The notes under the pieces were generated by a model. That model was not told where the DNA came from. It saw only the letters and a program-made list of their open reading frames with translations, and made no database searches. The position numbers and the translations under genes are program-made. DNA of 64,000 nucleotides from Mercurialis annua. Lineage: Eukaryota; Streptophyta; Magnoliopsida; Malpighiales; Euphorbiaceae. The stretch's first letter is position 1, and the number at the start of each line of letters is the position of its first letter. Of this stretch, positions 1 through 12,660 are shown piece by piece. The stretch covers positions 68,694,653 through 68,758,652 of the forward strand of contig NC_065572.1 of assembly GCF_937616625.2 (NCBI RefSeq). Reading direction: 5' to 3'.

Positions 1-2719
1 TGGTGGTTGGGTTGCTGTTTGGATCTTGAAACCTACTCGTTTATGGACTAGAAACTGGAAAGAAGCTGAAGAAAGAGCTAAGCTTACTGTTTTTGGCTAT
101 TACGGTCTTGATTTTGCTGTGTACACATTTCCTGTGATTGCTTTGGTCATAATTGGACTTGTTTACTTCAATTTTCTGTCCGAACAGCCAATAAAAAGAA
201 GGTATTAAAAATTGTGAAATTTGATTGATTGTTATTATTACTGCTATTTTCATACTCATTCTTCATAAATTATACAGACAAGCAGGGATTCCAAGTACTG
301 GTTTCTCAAATCCTGTGATAATAAACAGCTTTGTCGGTGTTTTATCTGCCTTAGAAATCTTGGTTCTGCTACTCTTCGTCATCTTTCTGGCATGGACTTT
401 TTATATCCGCGTCTCGAATGATTTCAAGAACTTGAATCCTGCCAAATCCGTCGGCTTGAATTTGTGAGTTTTGACATAGCATCTCGTAAAATTAAGAATC
501 AAAAGTATCATCATTAATTACTGAATGATGTGTTTATGTGTATTTCAGATGGCAGGTCAAATATTTAAGAGTGGCAACTCGATTCGGATTGCTAGCTGAA
601 GTCTGTCTAGCTCTACTGCTTCTGCCAATTTTAAGAGGCTTAGCTTTATTTCAGCTGCTTGGTATTCAATTTGAAGCTTCGGTGAGATACCATGTCTGGC
701 TTGGGACTTCAATGATATTTTTAGCCACTCTTCACGGTGGAAGCACCTTGTTCATCTGGGCCGTCAGCCATCAGATTCAAGACGAGGTAATTTCTTTTCA
801 TTTTATTCTCCTTTACGAAGAGAATATAATATAACTATTTGATTGCTATTCGAAAACAGATACGGAAATGGCAGAGAACAGGACGGATATACTTAGCTGG
901 AGAAATAGCTCTTGTTACAGGATTAGTAATATGGATAACTTCACTGCCTCAAATAAGAAGAAAAAGATTTGAAATCTTCTACTACACTCATCATCTTTAT
1001 ATAGTTTTTCTAATTTTCTTTCTGTTTCATACCGGAGATCGTCACTTCTATATGGTTTTCCCTGGAATATTTCTATTTAGTCTCGACAAGCTACTTCGAA
1101 TCATTCAATCAAAACCCGGCACTTGCGTTCTTTCAGCAAGATTGTTTCCTAATAAAGCTGTAGAACTCATACTGCCAAAGGATCCAAGTATATACTCTTC
1201 AGCTGAATTGAATCAAATTTAGTGTTATCAACTTGTGATAGTATATTTATTTAGTACTAATTGCAGGCTTGAAATACACTCCAACTAGTGTGTTATATAT
1301 GAAGATACCAAGTATATCGAAGTTTCAGTGGCACTCCTTCAGTATAACTTCTTGTTCGAATATTGATGATCAAACTATGTCTGTTATAATTAAAGGCAAG
1401 GGAGGCTGGACAGGTTCTGTTCATGACATGATACAGGCAGAAATGGATTCAAATGGTGATCATATTAGTTGCATACCAATAGCAATTGAAGGGCCTTATG
1501 GACCTCCCTCATTAGACTTTCTAAGGTATTTTACAACAATAACCAACTTACGGAAACTTATGGAGTCCTACATTTTGGCGTTGTGTTTACATTTCCAGAT
1601 ATGCTTATGAAACTATGAAATCCTATATTTATTACCTATTCTTGTAAAAATGTGGTTTCGTTGTTTCCTGTTTAAGCGCTTCGTCGTTTCAGCATTTCTA
1701 TTTACGTGCTATATAGATGCTAACTAATTTTTTTTTTAGATACGACAGTCTGTTTCTGATAGCAGGCGGGATTGGGATAACCCCGTTTTTGAGTATCTTA
1801 AAGGAAATTGCTTCTGTTCCAAGATCAAATAGACTCCCTTCACAAATACATCTCATCTATGTTGTGAAGAAGTCTCAGGATATCTGTCTGTTGAACTCCA
1901 TTTCACCTCTGCTACTAAACCAGTCATCGAAACAATTCAGGCTAAAGCTGTCAGCTTTTGTTACCCAAGAAGACAAGAGTACTAATGGAATAACAATAAG
2001 AGAGTTATTCAATGATTTATCTCTCGTTCAGACAGTAAACTTCAGCACGAGAGGCTCGAATTATGCGGTGCACGGACTAGAATCTCCACTTTGGATGGCT
2101 GTCATAACTGCATTTACTTCGATTGTGTTCCTGGTTTTTCTTATGTGTTTCAACCACATATTTCTTCCTTCAGAAAAGAAAATTTCGACATCAGAAAAAA
2201 TGGTTGTTCATCAAGAAAAGAAGGGTTCTAAAGAAAAGACCCCATCTTTAATTGTTGACTTTATTCTTCTATCTTCTTTTATCATAGCTATAATATTCAC
2301 CACTTCTGTTGCAATCATTTTGAGATGGAAAAGGTTCAAGAAAGATATTCCATCTGTCTCCCCAAAACAAGGCGAATTCGAGGAACTAAATTTCGTGGAA
2401 TTGGGGAGTTCTGTTGAGGAACATGAAATTCATTATGGAGGGAGGCCTAATTTCCAAGGTAATTTCTTTAATTCTTTCAATTCTTACCTAACTAATTTTT
2501 GGGAAATTTAATCATGGTGTTTGTGATGTTTACGTAGAAATTTTCTCCAAGTTCTCGATGGAAACTAGAGGATCCGATGTTGGAGTGTTTGTCTGTGGAC
2601 CTGAAACCATGAAAGAATCAGTAGCTTCTTTATGCCAGCTGAAGTCTCAAGGGTTCAACATTGCTGCTAAAGGAAATAAACCATATTTCACCTTCCATTC
2701 CCTTAATTTCACATTCTAG
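1..2719 (+). CDS. FRO8: Ferric reduction oxidase, FRO8-type, 5' end missing
   Basis: Membrane flavocytochrome b ferric-chelate reductase, moving electrons from NADPH via FAD and two hemes to Fe(III). The exons I place are <1-201, 278-463, 549-786, 860-1187, 1267-1525, 1740-2458 and 2538-2719. All are GT-AG and the frame is continuous, giving 703 residues. The first in-frame residues read GGWVAVWILKPTRLW, so only about 20 N-terminal residues lie left of the window. Candidate heme histidines lie in RYHVWLG, ATLHGG and YYTHHLYIVF within the transmembrane core. The FAD motif is HSFSITS, the nucleotide site is GGIGITPF, and CGPETM precedes the C-terminus HSLNFTF. The YGLDFAVYTFP and RVSNDFKNL segments and the C-terminus match my memory of Arabidopsis FRO8 rather than FRO2 or FRO6/7. 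Arabidopsis FRO8 is annotated as mitochondrial; targeting cannot be judged here because the N-terminus is absent. Oddity: serine replaces the usual proline of HPF. Confidence 0.88.
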
Positions 2720-3102
2720 TCCTAAGGTTAGTAGTATGAGTTAGTTTAACACAAGAAATTATTGCTTACAAGTTTATGTATAATAAGAATAAAAATTAAT
2801 GTGACATAACTTAGATGTTGCTGAATTTTCATTTATCAAGAAATTTAGATGGTCAAACAAAAGTTCAAAGCAGCCTAATTTGCTGATGGATGTTGTTGAA
2901 AAATTTGTGAAGATAATGAAAACATTGACATTTTGCACGGGTTGACAAAAACTTAATTCAACTGAAAGATCTTTTTGAATAAATGAAGACATATTTCACA
3001 TTAGCAATCAAAAGTCAAGTCTGGCCGCAACTGAACAGGGCATGCATGACTCCTACGTTTTTCAATTCTGTTTTATACCAAATCTTAACCGAACTGAATT
3101 TA
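2720..3102. other. Intergenic spacer between convergent genes
   Basis: AT-rich spacer between the tail-to-tail FRO8-type and lectin receptor kinase genes. It should hold both 3' UTRs; the AATAAG/AATAAA-like hexamers near 2778-2792 are candidate poly(A) signals. No gene is seen here. Confidence 0.5.
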
Positions 3103-5085
3103 TCAATTTGATTCCATTAATCGATTTGATTCGGTGTTCGCACACCCCTCTCCACCACCGCGAGCCAATTCACCGAGCAACTCAGCGGGTGCAGCAGCAG
3201 TAATATCCTCACCAAGAAGAACAACAAGAATCTCCTTCATGGTAGGCCTTCTTTGAGGATCAGGGTGACAACAAGCCAGCCCAAGTTTCAAAATCATCTC
3301 CATTTCCTCAACACTATACTCCCCTTCAATTCTCTTATCAGCACAATCTACAATCCTCCCTTCAACATACAAATCCCTCGCATATTCAATCAAAACCATA
3401 TCCTCATCTTCATCTTTACCTATCTCAATCGGCCTTCTCCCGCACGCCACCTCTAGTATCACCACTCCAAAGCTATACACATCGCTCGCAGCTGTCGGTA
3501 TAGCCACCTTTACCAGCTCCGGCGCCAAGTAACCTAACGTGCCTACTACGCGTGTAGTGTTCGGTACCTCATTTTGACTGTAGAGTTTTGCTAATCCGAA
3601 ATCTCCAACCCTGCCTCGCATTTCTGAGTCGAGCAATATGTTGCTTGACTTAATATCTCTGTGTATAACTACTTGGTCCCATCCATGGTGAAGATAGTTT
3701 AGACCTTCTGCTACATCCGAGAGGATTTGGCGACGTTTTTGCCAGTTCAATAAGTTATTATTCGAGTTGAATATGTAGCGGTCGAGACTTCCATTAGGCA
3801 TGTAATCGTAAACAAGCATGAGTTCGTTAGATTTTCTGCACCAGCCTCGGAGTTGAACGAGGTTCTTGTGCTGGAGTCTACCCATACTTGATACCTCCGC
3901 CATGAATTCTCTTAACCCTTGTTTCGAGTCGTGATTTACGCATTTGACTGCGATTTCCGTATTGTTTGATGAGATGGTTCCTTTGTATACTTTTCCGAAC
4001 CCTCCTGCGCCCAGAAGCTGATCACTTGAGAAACCTTTGGTAGCTACGGTTAGTTCTTCATGGGAGAATCTATGAGGCCAGTACTCAAGTTCCCAATCTT
4101 CCACCTCTTCTTCTTCATCATCTTTCAACTTATTCTTCAACCAAAAAAAGTACACTCCCGAAGCAAAAATTATTACAAAAGCTAAACAACCAACTATAAT
4201 CCCAGCAATAGCCCCGGTAGATAAGGATTTAGAAGACGACGGGAACGTAAAAACAGGCAGATTAGTCGTGTTAATCTCCCTAGCAACTCCGACATCGCTA
4301 TAACTCCAAGCTAAAATCCTCCGCGCCTCAACCCAAGTAGTTTTCGAAGCCGAAAATCCAACAAACATGTCAGCTGAAACATAATTAGCAATGATAGGAT
4401 CCTTATATGACAACGTAGGAACAGAAGGACGTGGCACACCAATAGGAGCAATCGTAACATTTATCTCAAAGTTAGCCCCATCAAACTCAATCCATGCGTG
4501 AATATTCTCTCCGGCATACATATCAACAGGCACGAACCCACCAGATGAATTAAAATACCCAGCTTGTGCAGTTTTGGCAGAGTCAGCATTATTCAAATCA
4601 ATTCCTATATGATTCCCATCCGGGTCGTTAGACTCAGTGTTTCTCCCAGTGTCAAACTCTACCGCGAGCAGTGGAGCTGGAGGAGGTACGGTGGCGTTAC
4701 TGAAGATACCGAAGTACTGGCTAGCAAGTGCGTTAGGTGGGTCTGTCCAGTTTGAGAGAACAAAGGTGAGGCCGAAGCCTGGAGATGTGGGTATCTCTGG
4801 TAAAATTGAGAAGACAAAGGAAGTTGAAAATGATAAGAGGGTTGTGGAGTTTTGAGATGGTTTGATTCGGATTCTTGATGGGTAAAAAGCACGGCCGAGG
4901 GAGAACTGGTTGGTGTCGTTGATGAGGTGGATGACTGATGAGTCGATACGGGCGTCGCCGATTAGAGTGATGTCGGGATTTGTGGCGTTGAAGGAGTTGA
5001 AGAGGAAGTCGAGAGCTGAACAGGGAAGTGAAATATAGAGGAAGAGGAGGAGGAGGAGAAGGGGGAGAGTTGGTGACGGCGGCAT
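3103..5085 (-). CDS. L-type lectin-domain receptor-like kinase (clade S-like LecRK)
   Basis: Intronless 660-residue plasma-membrane receptor kinase. Residues 1-24 form a signal peptide (Leu-rich, ending PCSA). Residues 25-268 are a legume-lectin ectodomain with the AVEFDT and NHIGIDLN motifs and several N-glycosylation sequons. A transmembrane helix spans about 291-316, followed by an acidic juxtamembrane stretch and WELEYWPHRF. The kinase domain starts near 350 with the loop GAGGFGKVY (359-367), catalytic Lys381, HRD at 475-477, DFG at 495-497 and APE at 521-523. All key residues are present, so an active RD-type Ser/Thr kinase is expected. LecRKs couple apoplastic cues to immunity or development; the ligand here is unknown. 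The ELEYWPHRFS juxtamembrane suggests a singleton (S) LecRK, but I cannot name the member. The gene is convergent with the FRO gene. Confidence 0.92.
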   Translation of the reverse strand: MPPSPTLPLLLLLLFLYISLPCSALDFLFNSFNATNPDITLIGDARIDSSVIHLINDTNQFSLGRAFYPSRIRIKPSQNSTTLLSFSTSFVFSILPEIPTSPGFGLTFVLSNWTDPPNALASQYFGIFSNATVPPPAPLLAVEFDTGRNTESNDPDGNHIGIDLNNADSAKTAQAGYFNSSGGFVPVDMYAGENIHAWIEFDGANFEINVTIAPIGVPRPSVPTLSYKDPIIANYVSADMFVGFSASKTTWVEARRILAWSYSDVGVAREINTTNLPVFTFPSSSKSLSTGAIAGIIVGCLAFVIIFASGVYFFWLKNKLKDDEEEEVEDWELEYWPHRFSHEELTVATKGFSSDQLLGAGGFGKVYKGTISSNNTEIAVKCVNHDSKQGLREFMAEVSSMGRLQHKNLVQLRGWCRKSNELMLVYDYMPNGSLDRYIFNSNNNLLNWQKRRQILSDVAEGLNYLHHGWDQVVIHRDIKSSNILLDSEMRGRVGDFGLAKLYSQNEVPNTTRVVGTLGYLAPELVKVAIPTAASDVYSFGVVILEVACGRRPIEIGKDEDEDMVLIEYARDLYVEGRIVDCADKRIEGEYSVEEMEMILKLGLACCHPDPQRRPTMKEILVVLLGEDITAAAPAELLGELARGGGEGCANTESNRLMESN

Positions 5086-6919
5086 CTCATGTCAGATTCC
5101 GGTGAAGGGCGGAGAGATTTGAGAGAGGGGGAAGTGGTGAAAATGGTTTTAGGATTATGATTAGTCAACTGAGGTGGTTAGTTTTAAGCAAAATTGAAGA
5201 GGTTTGAATTAGTCAATAAACATTTATTGTCTGGTCTCAATTCTGGATGTTTTTTTTAATATTTATGATTAAGTTAGGTGAAATCGATTACTTAATTGTA
5301 TATCATCTACTTGATTGGTTACTGTATATACTGTAACACTCTTACAGCTGGCCTTTTTTGGCTGCTAATCTAGCAGAAGAAGTTCAAAACAAAGAAGAAT
5401 TGATCAACTCAGAATTGCAGTTTGCTGTTTGCTTTATGGTCCAAAAGTATTAGAAAAAGTTGAACTTTTATAAACCTACATTTTCCCCTAAAAGAGAAAA
5501 ATAAAAAAAGTAAAACTTACATTTTCAATAAACTTGTTCATATGTATGGTATCTGTCTGGCCCATTCAAGCCCATCAACCTATGGCTGGACTTGGACAAT
5601 AACCTTTTGTCCCAAACTCGGCTCGGGTTGAACCTGAAAAATGTCCGCTATTTTATAAGCAAGCTAGAGCTTTTATTTTTCACTATGATTTTTTTATATG
5701 ACAAAATAATTTTTATACTCATTTAAATTTTGTTATTATGGTGATAAGTATAATAATAATAATATATATGTCCATGAGTAATTGATTAAATAGAAAATTA
5801 ATATAATAAATTTTAATTTTATTTTGATCGTATGAGTTATCTAATATCAAAAATAACTAATTGTATACTCTTTTAAAATTAAAATAATAATTAAAAATTA
5901 ATAAAAATATTGTTATCGGCTCGTGTTATGAGATGTTTGATCAGGTCTTATAATGAGACCTTCATTTTCAGTTGATGAGGCATGAACTTAAAAAGAAAGT
6001 TGTTGCAACCGAATTGAACCGAATATCTAAAGATGATCATAGAAAGCATGTATTTGTACTTTGTAATAGGTTGTTTTTTTATGAATAGTGTTTATTTCAC
6101 ACATTAGTTGTACCATGTTATATTTACAACAAATAATGAGCATTTGCAATAATTTTTTTTTATTTATTACTTATCTTTTTAATCATTACAAATTTTATAC
6201 GACTAACCCATAATTAGTTTATTGTACAAATAAAATGACAACGATTGTATTAAATAAATTTTCCTTACGGAGACAATTAGTATAAACCCCCCTGAAAAAT
6301 TTCGCACCCCATCATAAAAGAGTAAAAGTTGACTAAATCATCCTATACAATTTTGTTTGAATATTGATGATACATTATATAGCCCCCTCAATTCCTTATT
6401 CCTTATTGATTGATGTTTAAATTTTTTATGTTTAAACTTAAAATTGTAACTAAAAAGTATACCATACAAGTTATGTCAAGTTATTTTTGCAATAAACTAA
6501 CGAGCTATCTATAACATTAGAGTATTTAATGCTTAGTTAATTTTATATATTATAAATATTTTATCCGCTTGTTGTACGCAAGATGAGACAATTGTTATAT
6601 TAGATAAATATTCAATATTATATTATCTTTATAATAACTCCTACAATCACTAATCTATTTTCAAATATGATTTAATAGATGACAGTAACATAAAGAAGAC
6701 ATAGTTAAAATGCATTCGATAAATGAAATGTCATATAAATTGAAATGATTTTTTTAATCTAAAACGTCAATTAATATAAAAATAAAGGAATTATTTGTAT
6801 AGCCAATGCTAGCTGTGCAACAGTTGGTTCAGTCATAAAATCAATTAAAAATATATGCTCGATTTAATTTTTAAAATCTTAATAAGTAAATAAAACTGGC
6901 TGAAATTTTATTATGAGAT
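5086..6919. other. AT-rich intergenic DNA upstream of LecRK
   Basis: Includes the LecRK promoter and 5' leader immediately right of 5085. The rest is AT-rich with frequent stops in all frames and no recognisable gene. A GC-richer patch near 5560-5660 may be an old repeat, but I could not define its ends. Confidence 0.4.
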
Positions 6920-6928
6920 TAAATTTTA

Positions 6929-7432
6929 GGCCTAATGTCTTAAAAAACCCCGACCTTTTAACTCCTTTTCAATCATACCCTGACGTTGAAAATTTGTCAA
7001 TTTTACCCTATTTTGCATTTTTGTGTTTCAATTGTACCCTGAAAAATTAAATTAACGTCTTTTGCGTTTGGAAGTTTGTTTAAAACATTCTCCATGTCTC
7101 GCATATATTAATTGTATTTTTTTAAAATTTATTTAAATTTAGTTAAATTAATTAAGAATTTAAATTAGTGTTAATTTGATTATGGTTTTTAGTTAGTTTT
7201 TAAAAATAAAGGACTTATTTGTACTATTTTGAATAAAAAAAAATTTAATTTTATGTTTATACTTAATTAATTGAATGATTTCATCATTTAAGTAAAAAAA
7301 TTAACAAAAATTAAAATATTGGGGTACAATTGAAAACGGAAAATTCAAAAGTGGGTAAAATTGATAAATTTTCAACGTCGGGGTGGAATTGAAAAAAAGT
7401 TTAAAGGTGAGGGGTTTTTGAGTGATTAGGCC
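6929..7432. mobile_element. Non-autonomous MULE-type MITE, 504 bp
   Basis: Both ends begin GGCCTAAT on opposite strands and continue as imperfect terminal inverted repeats of roughly 100 bp (shared ACCCCGACC/ACCCCTCACC, GACGTTGAAAATTT and TCAATTTTACCC blocks). The element is flanked by a perfect 9-bp target duplication, TAAATTTTA, at 6920-6928 and 7433-7441. Long TIRs with a 9-bp duplication are the signature of Mutator-like elements. The interior has no coding capacity. Confidence 0.85.
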
Positions 7433-7441
7433 TAAATTTTA

Positions 7442-8245
7442 CTATTGAACTAAAAAGTTTCATTTAGTTTGATTCAACCAAAAACCAATTTTTTTTATTA
7501 ATCATATCAGCAAGTTGCAATAACAATCCACATCAGTTATCCAGCAACAGAACAACAACCTACACAAACCGCCAGGAACGAATATAAGGTAGGTTCGGAC
7601 AGTGTCTAAAGTCCCACCTCAAAGTTTTTTTTAAAATTACCTTTTACAAAAATCAATAAACAAATAAATTATTAAAAGTGTCATACATCAGATTTTTAAT
7701 AATTATATTTTTATAATATATACATCTTGTGGTATTCTATTTAACATTTTTAATTAAAATAATTCCCTTCCCGAAATTCTAATCTTACTTCGTCACTGCA
7801 TATAGTAAGTAGCAACAATTCATCAAACGTTATAGTTTCATTATATAATCTGTTAAGTTATTTGGTTTTTTATCATCAAAATCAAACCTGACTATTTAAA
7901 TAGTCTTTTTCAAATGGTAAATCAAAATTATCAAAAAGCACTTCAATTCAATTAGTTTAGTTTGTTTTGGTAACTAGTGTTAACATATTAATCCATTGGT
8001 TAAGGTTTCTCAGTGCATTTATGAGGTCTCGGTAGTTTCAATAGGTCAGTCGTTTTAAAACACTATAAAATCTAAAATGTCCAGCTACTAATCATTGTAC
8101 TTATCCATAGGCCGGGTTTAAGCCGGGCCGGCTAATTATTTTTTACGTAAGCTCAAGTACGGCCAAGTTCGGGTTTCAAATTCTCTATATAAGCCATATG
8201 CCCTTACGCTCTATATATGTGGGGAATACGGCTTTTTCGAACTTA
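7442..8245. other. Intergenic DNA, no gene seen
   Basis: AT-rich, with a GC-richer repeat-like stretch at about 8100-8245 (GGCCGGGTTTAAGCCGGGCCG). Its continuation seems to lie beyond element A at about 12061-12210, so element A apparently inserted into an older repeat. Confidence 0.35.
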
Positions 8246-8254
8246 TATAAATAA

Positions 8255-11200
8255 GAGAAATTTAGAAAAAATACTCCAATTTCTAAAATATTTATAAAAA
8301 TTACCTCACACACTAAAAGTTACGTTTTATACTCTCGGTTTTTTGACCCTTTATATTTATACTCTTAATGTCTTTTTATTTATATATTTACTCTATTAAT
8401 TACTCTAATTCCATCTAAACTTTTAACTTTTACTCTTTTTCTTTTCCATAATCGTTTTCCTAGCGACATCAATGATTCCTCCAATTACAGTCACCGCCAC
8501 CATCTTTATGGGCTTAATGATTATCGGTCTTTTTTGCTGCCGATGATCACCGTATTTGTTTGGTATTTACAAAAGACGGCGGCGGCGGAACGGAAAGCGG
8601 TGGATGGATAAGAGATTCAATTAGGTTGACAGTAGAAGAGAATTTAGAGGAAGCGTGTAGGTAAAGGTGATCTCTTGCGGCGGCAGTGGAGGCGATTTTC
8701 GTCGGCCTCAGTTAATTGGAAGCAGTGGATGGATGATATGTTCGGTTACGGCGACACTAGTGGTAACCAATCTTTTTAATGAAATTAGAGATTTAATTTC
8801 ATTTTTTAAGTGGATTTTGATTTTGCATATTACTATCATTTCAAGGTTTCCCTTTAGACTGAGAATGTTACGCTTTTCTACAGTTAGCTGTTTTTGCCGT
8901 TCTTTTTTTTTTTTTTGCGATTTGTAGGAAATAAAACTTCAAGAATAAGATTGTTGCGGCTGTTTAATTAATGTAATTGGGTAGGGAAGAGATGAGTAAA
9001 GTTGAAACTTAGGATTACATTTCATGCTTGACAGTAGAGACTATAGTTATCATGGTATTTTGGTTCTGATGGAGTACAAGTTGTTCTACTAATTCAGAGG
9101 TGGGCTTTATGCCATCAGAATTAGAAATGTTGATTCAGTGATAAGCAACTTATGTTAAATTTCACTTTTTTTGTTAATCTGTATGAGTTATTCTATCATG
9201 GACCTACTATGATTTTTTGGCTCATGTCTTCACTTTTATCTTTGCTTATCATAGATGCCAAGAATAGCGATTACATGTTCAATTAGAATTCTTTGATTAC
9301 ATGTTCTATTAGTTGCCTAATTAATTGAATTGATGGAACATAATTGTGATACCCAGTTGATCTCTATAGTCTCTGTGTGTGTGTTTATCCCTTTCTATTA
9401 ATACATTCAGATGTAATTTACTATCTATGGAAGCTTTGGTGACATCTATGTCGTTACTTGTGCAATTTTCAGTACAATTTATCATTTATGTTTTTCAAAA
9501 GATGGTATAACTAAAAATAAATTAAATGCTGAATTTTCTATTTATTATTTTTAACTTTTTTTTCTTTAATGTGCAAAATATGATAATTGAGGAGGAATAT
9601 CATTTTTTTTTAGCTTACACTTGGTTTCTCTAAATTGTAGTTTTGTCAGCTTCGATGCTAGATTCTGATGCTAGTATGTTGGTGATACTTGCTCACTTTT
9701 ATCTATTCCAATGCTACAAATAAGTGAATTTAGGAGGACGGAAAGAAGGTTGTTTTAGAGGATGGAAAGAAGGAAACTAAAGAGGTTGAACTTCTACAGA
9801 ACAAGAATGAAGATGACGGTGGAAACACCAACTTTAGTTGAAACCAACCAAAAATGTGATTAACATTGTTATTTACTCACTTTTGTTCTCGATTGGTAAT
9901 TTGAATTATTTAGAGCTATAATACATTCTTAGTTAAACAATAAGCATTTTATAGATTGTTTGAATTAAATCAGAACTTCTATTGCATTATGATTTCTTTT
10001 TGCTTCTCATTTTTTTTACCTACAATACATTTATGATAATATTATAATAAGCTTCTGATTATATTAATGACAATGTTATGATAATGTAATGATAAGGTTA
10101 TGATAAAGTACATGAAATAAATTTACATAAAAGATTATGATAATATACTGACATAATTATGATAATATTATGACAAGTCTATGATAAAAGTTATGATAAA
10201 GATAATATTATAATAAAGAAATAAAAAATAATTTATGCAATTTTTTTAGCAAGGTTATAATAAAATTATTATAAGATTACGATAAAATACGTAAAATAAT
10301 TTTGCATAATACGATAATGATAATATTACGATAATATTTTGATAATATTATAATAAGGTTATGATAAGATTATAATAAGGTACATAAAATAAATTAGCAT
10401 AATAAGATTATGATAAAATTATGATCATATTTTGATAATATTATAATAACCTTATGATAATCTTATGATTATTTTATGATAAAATTAGAAATGAAAAATA
10501 ATTTATGCATTTTTTTGATAAGGTTATGATAATATTATTATAATGTTATGATAAGATTACGATAAAGTACGTAAAATACACTTCCATAATAAGATTATGA
10601 TAATATTTTGATAATATTATAATAACCTTATGATAATCTTATGATTATTTTATGATAAAATTAGAAATGAAAAATAATTTATACAATTTTTTTGATAAAG
10701 TTATGATAATATAATTATAATGTTATGATAAGATTATGATAAAGTACGTAAAATATAATAATATTATGATAAAATTTTGATAATATTATGATAATGTAAT
10801 GATAATATTATAGTAAGACTATGATAATATTATTTATGATAATGTAATGATAATATAATGATAATATTATGGTAAGACTATGATAATATTATTTATGATA
10901 ATGTAATGATAATATCATGATAATATAATGATAATATTTATGATAATATTTTATGATAATATTTTATGATAATGGATGATAATAAAATGATAATGTAATG
11001 ATAATATTGTGAGAAGGTTATAATAATATTTTTTTATGATAATATAATGATAAGTTTATGATAATATTTTAAATGATAATATTATTATAAAGTAATGATA
11101 TTTTTATGATAATGTAATGATAATATTATAATAAGATAATAATATATATTATCTGATAACGTAATGATAATGTACTGATAATATTATGAGAATGTGATGA

Positions 11201-12051
11201 TAATATTTCAGGTTAATGTCAAAAATATTCAATAATGTGATAATATAACGATATCATGAGAAAATGCATTGCAACCTATACATTATCTCTTAATATAAAT
11301 GAAAATGAAACTGAATTCATTAGAGCAGGTATACTATAATTTAACTATCTCATCCCACACTTCAAAGTTAAAATATAATTTTATTTTGATTATAATTTTT
11401 CCTTCCAGAACTCAAAAATGTCACTGTTTACCAAGCTTTCCAAATACACCCGCACGATCAACCTAAATTTCCTCGTCCACCGTCTCCACTTCATGAACAA
11501 CACACCGAAAAATACCGTCTACGACGGTCCTAAAACAATTTTATGAATTTTTAAAATCGTATTCCATATTAATTTTCTATAAATTTTTAAATCTGAAATT
11601 GAGATAATCAATTTTAATTAATTGCGAGCTTAAATTAAAATTAAATTGCAAAAACATTTATTTTTTTATAGAAAAACAATTTAATTCTAATAATAGTATT
11701 GATATTTTTGATAATTGTAGTTGCATGCAGCCTTAATGCAAGTTAAGAAGAAAAATAAATTTATTTTGTCTAATTAATTTAGTAATAAAAAAATACAGTG
11801 AGCTAGCTATAGAATGTGGTTGTGCTTTTAGTTGCAGGTGTTGCATGTGAGGGGGTTGCGTGTCAGAGAGAAAGAGAAAATGAGAATATTGTCAGAGCAT
11901 ATGGTACTATTTGGAGTAAAATTAAAACTTTTGGACACGGCAGAGTAAAAACACTAAATCATCAGAATTGTGATGTATTTTTATTAACTTTTCCGTGTTG
12001 AGGTATAAAATCCTATTATTTTTGTATTTTAGGTAAATTTCTAAATTTCTC
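8255..12051. mobile_element. Element A: 3.8-kb minisatellite-bearing MULE-like element
   Basis: The ends are inverted repeats starting GAGAAATTTAGAAA at 8255 and, reversed, ending at 12051. A perfect 9-bp target duplication TATAAATAA flanks it (8246-8254 and 12052-12060). The subterminal part at about 8460-8720 is GC-rich. About 1.2 kb of ATGATAAT-type tandem repeats lies at 10060-11230. No transposase or other long reading frame is present, so it must be mobilised in trans. Its left end resembles the right end of element B, and its right end resembles B's left end, so A and B are one family in opposite orientations. Confidence 0.82.
10060..11230. repeat. ATGATAATATT-type minisatellite in element A
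   Basis: A long degenerate array of 9-12-bp units built on ATGATAAT followed by a short A/T filler, interspersed with a few non-repeat words such as ACGTAAAATA. The unit is the reverse complement of the ATTATCATA array in element B. Confidence 0.85.
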
Positions 12052-12060
12052 TATAAATAA

Positions 12061-12660
12061 TTATATAAAATGAAAAATTGAGCCCGCCAAAAAATAGCGG
12101 ATTTTTTTGACTTCGGACCGAATTTAAGACAAAAAATCACAATCCAAGTCCGGTCCTATAGGACGGACGTGGACGGATACCCACTTTACGGTCTAGTGAC
12201 CACTACAACTAACCTAATTAAATTCTAGCTTAGATTAAATAAAATATATTAAAACATAGCCGATGCGACTTTTGGAAAGTGGGAAGCTAGCCGAGTCAAT
12301 CCTCTAATATAAATCAATCAAGATGATGGAAATCTTCCACATACATTTCACACTTTCAGTTAATTGCCACTTGCCATGGCATTTCAAAGTGCAAGACCTG
12401 AACTTTATGCTTTGTAAATCGGCCTATATTATTCCTATCAGATTATGTTAATATTCCATAACTATCTTGCTTTAGCACATTCCAAATCCTAAGTTCAATC
12501 AACATGCAACACAAGGGTAATTAATCTATAAACATATCAAAAAGGAAAACACAAATGTCTCTACCTCTTCAGCAATGGAAGCGCCTCATGTTCTAGAATC
12601 TAGCAACACATTTAACATGATGGGCCCTAAGAAAACATAAAGCCTTTTGCATGGCCCAAC
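12061..12660. other. Short intergenic stretch left of the LTR element
   Basis: Contains a GC-richer repeat-like part (12061-12210) that pairs with 8100-8245 across element A. Unannotated AT-rich DNA follows, up to the 5' LTR. No gene is seen. Confidence 0.35.

Noticed and set aside
4564..4892. Plus- and minus-strand small frames within the lectin receptor kinase
   Set aside because: Shadows of the long conserved 660-residue minus-strand frame.
10060..11230. Centromeric satellite or mitochondrial-insert interpretation of the ATGATAAT array
   Set aside because: The array lies wholly inside an element with inverted ends and a 9-bp target duplication, and recurs in element B.
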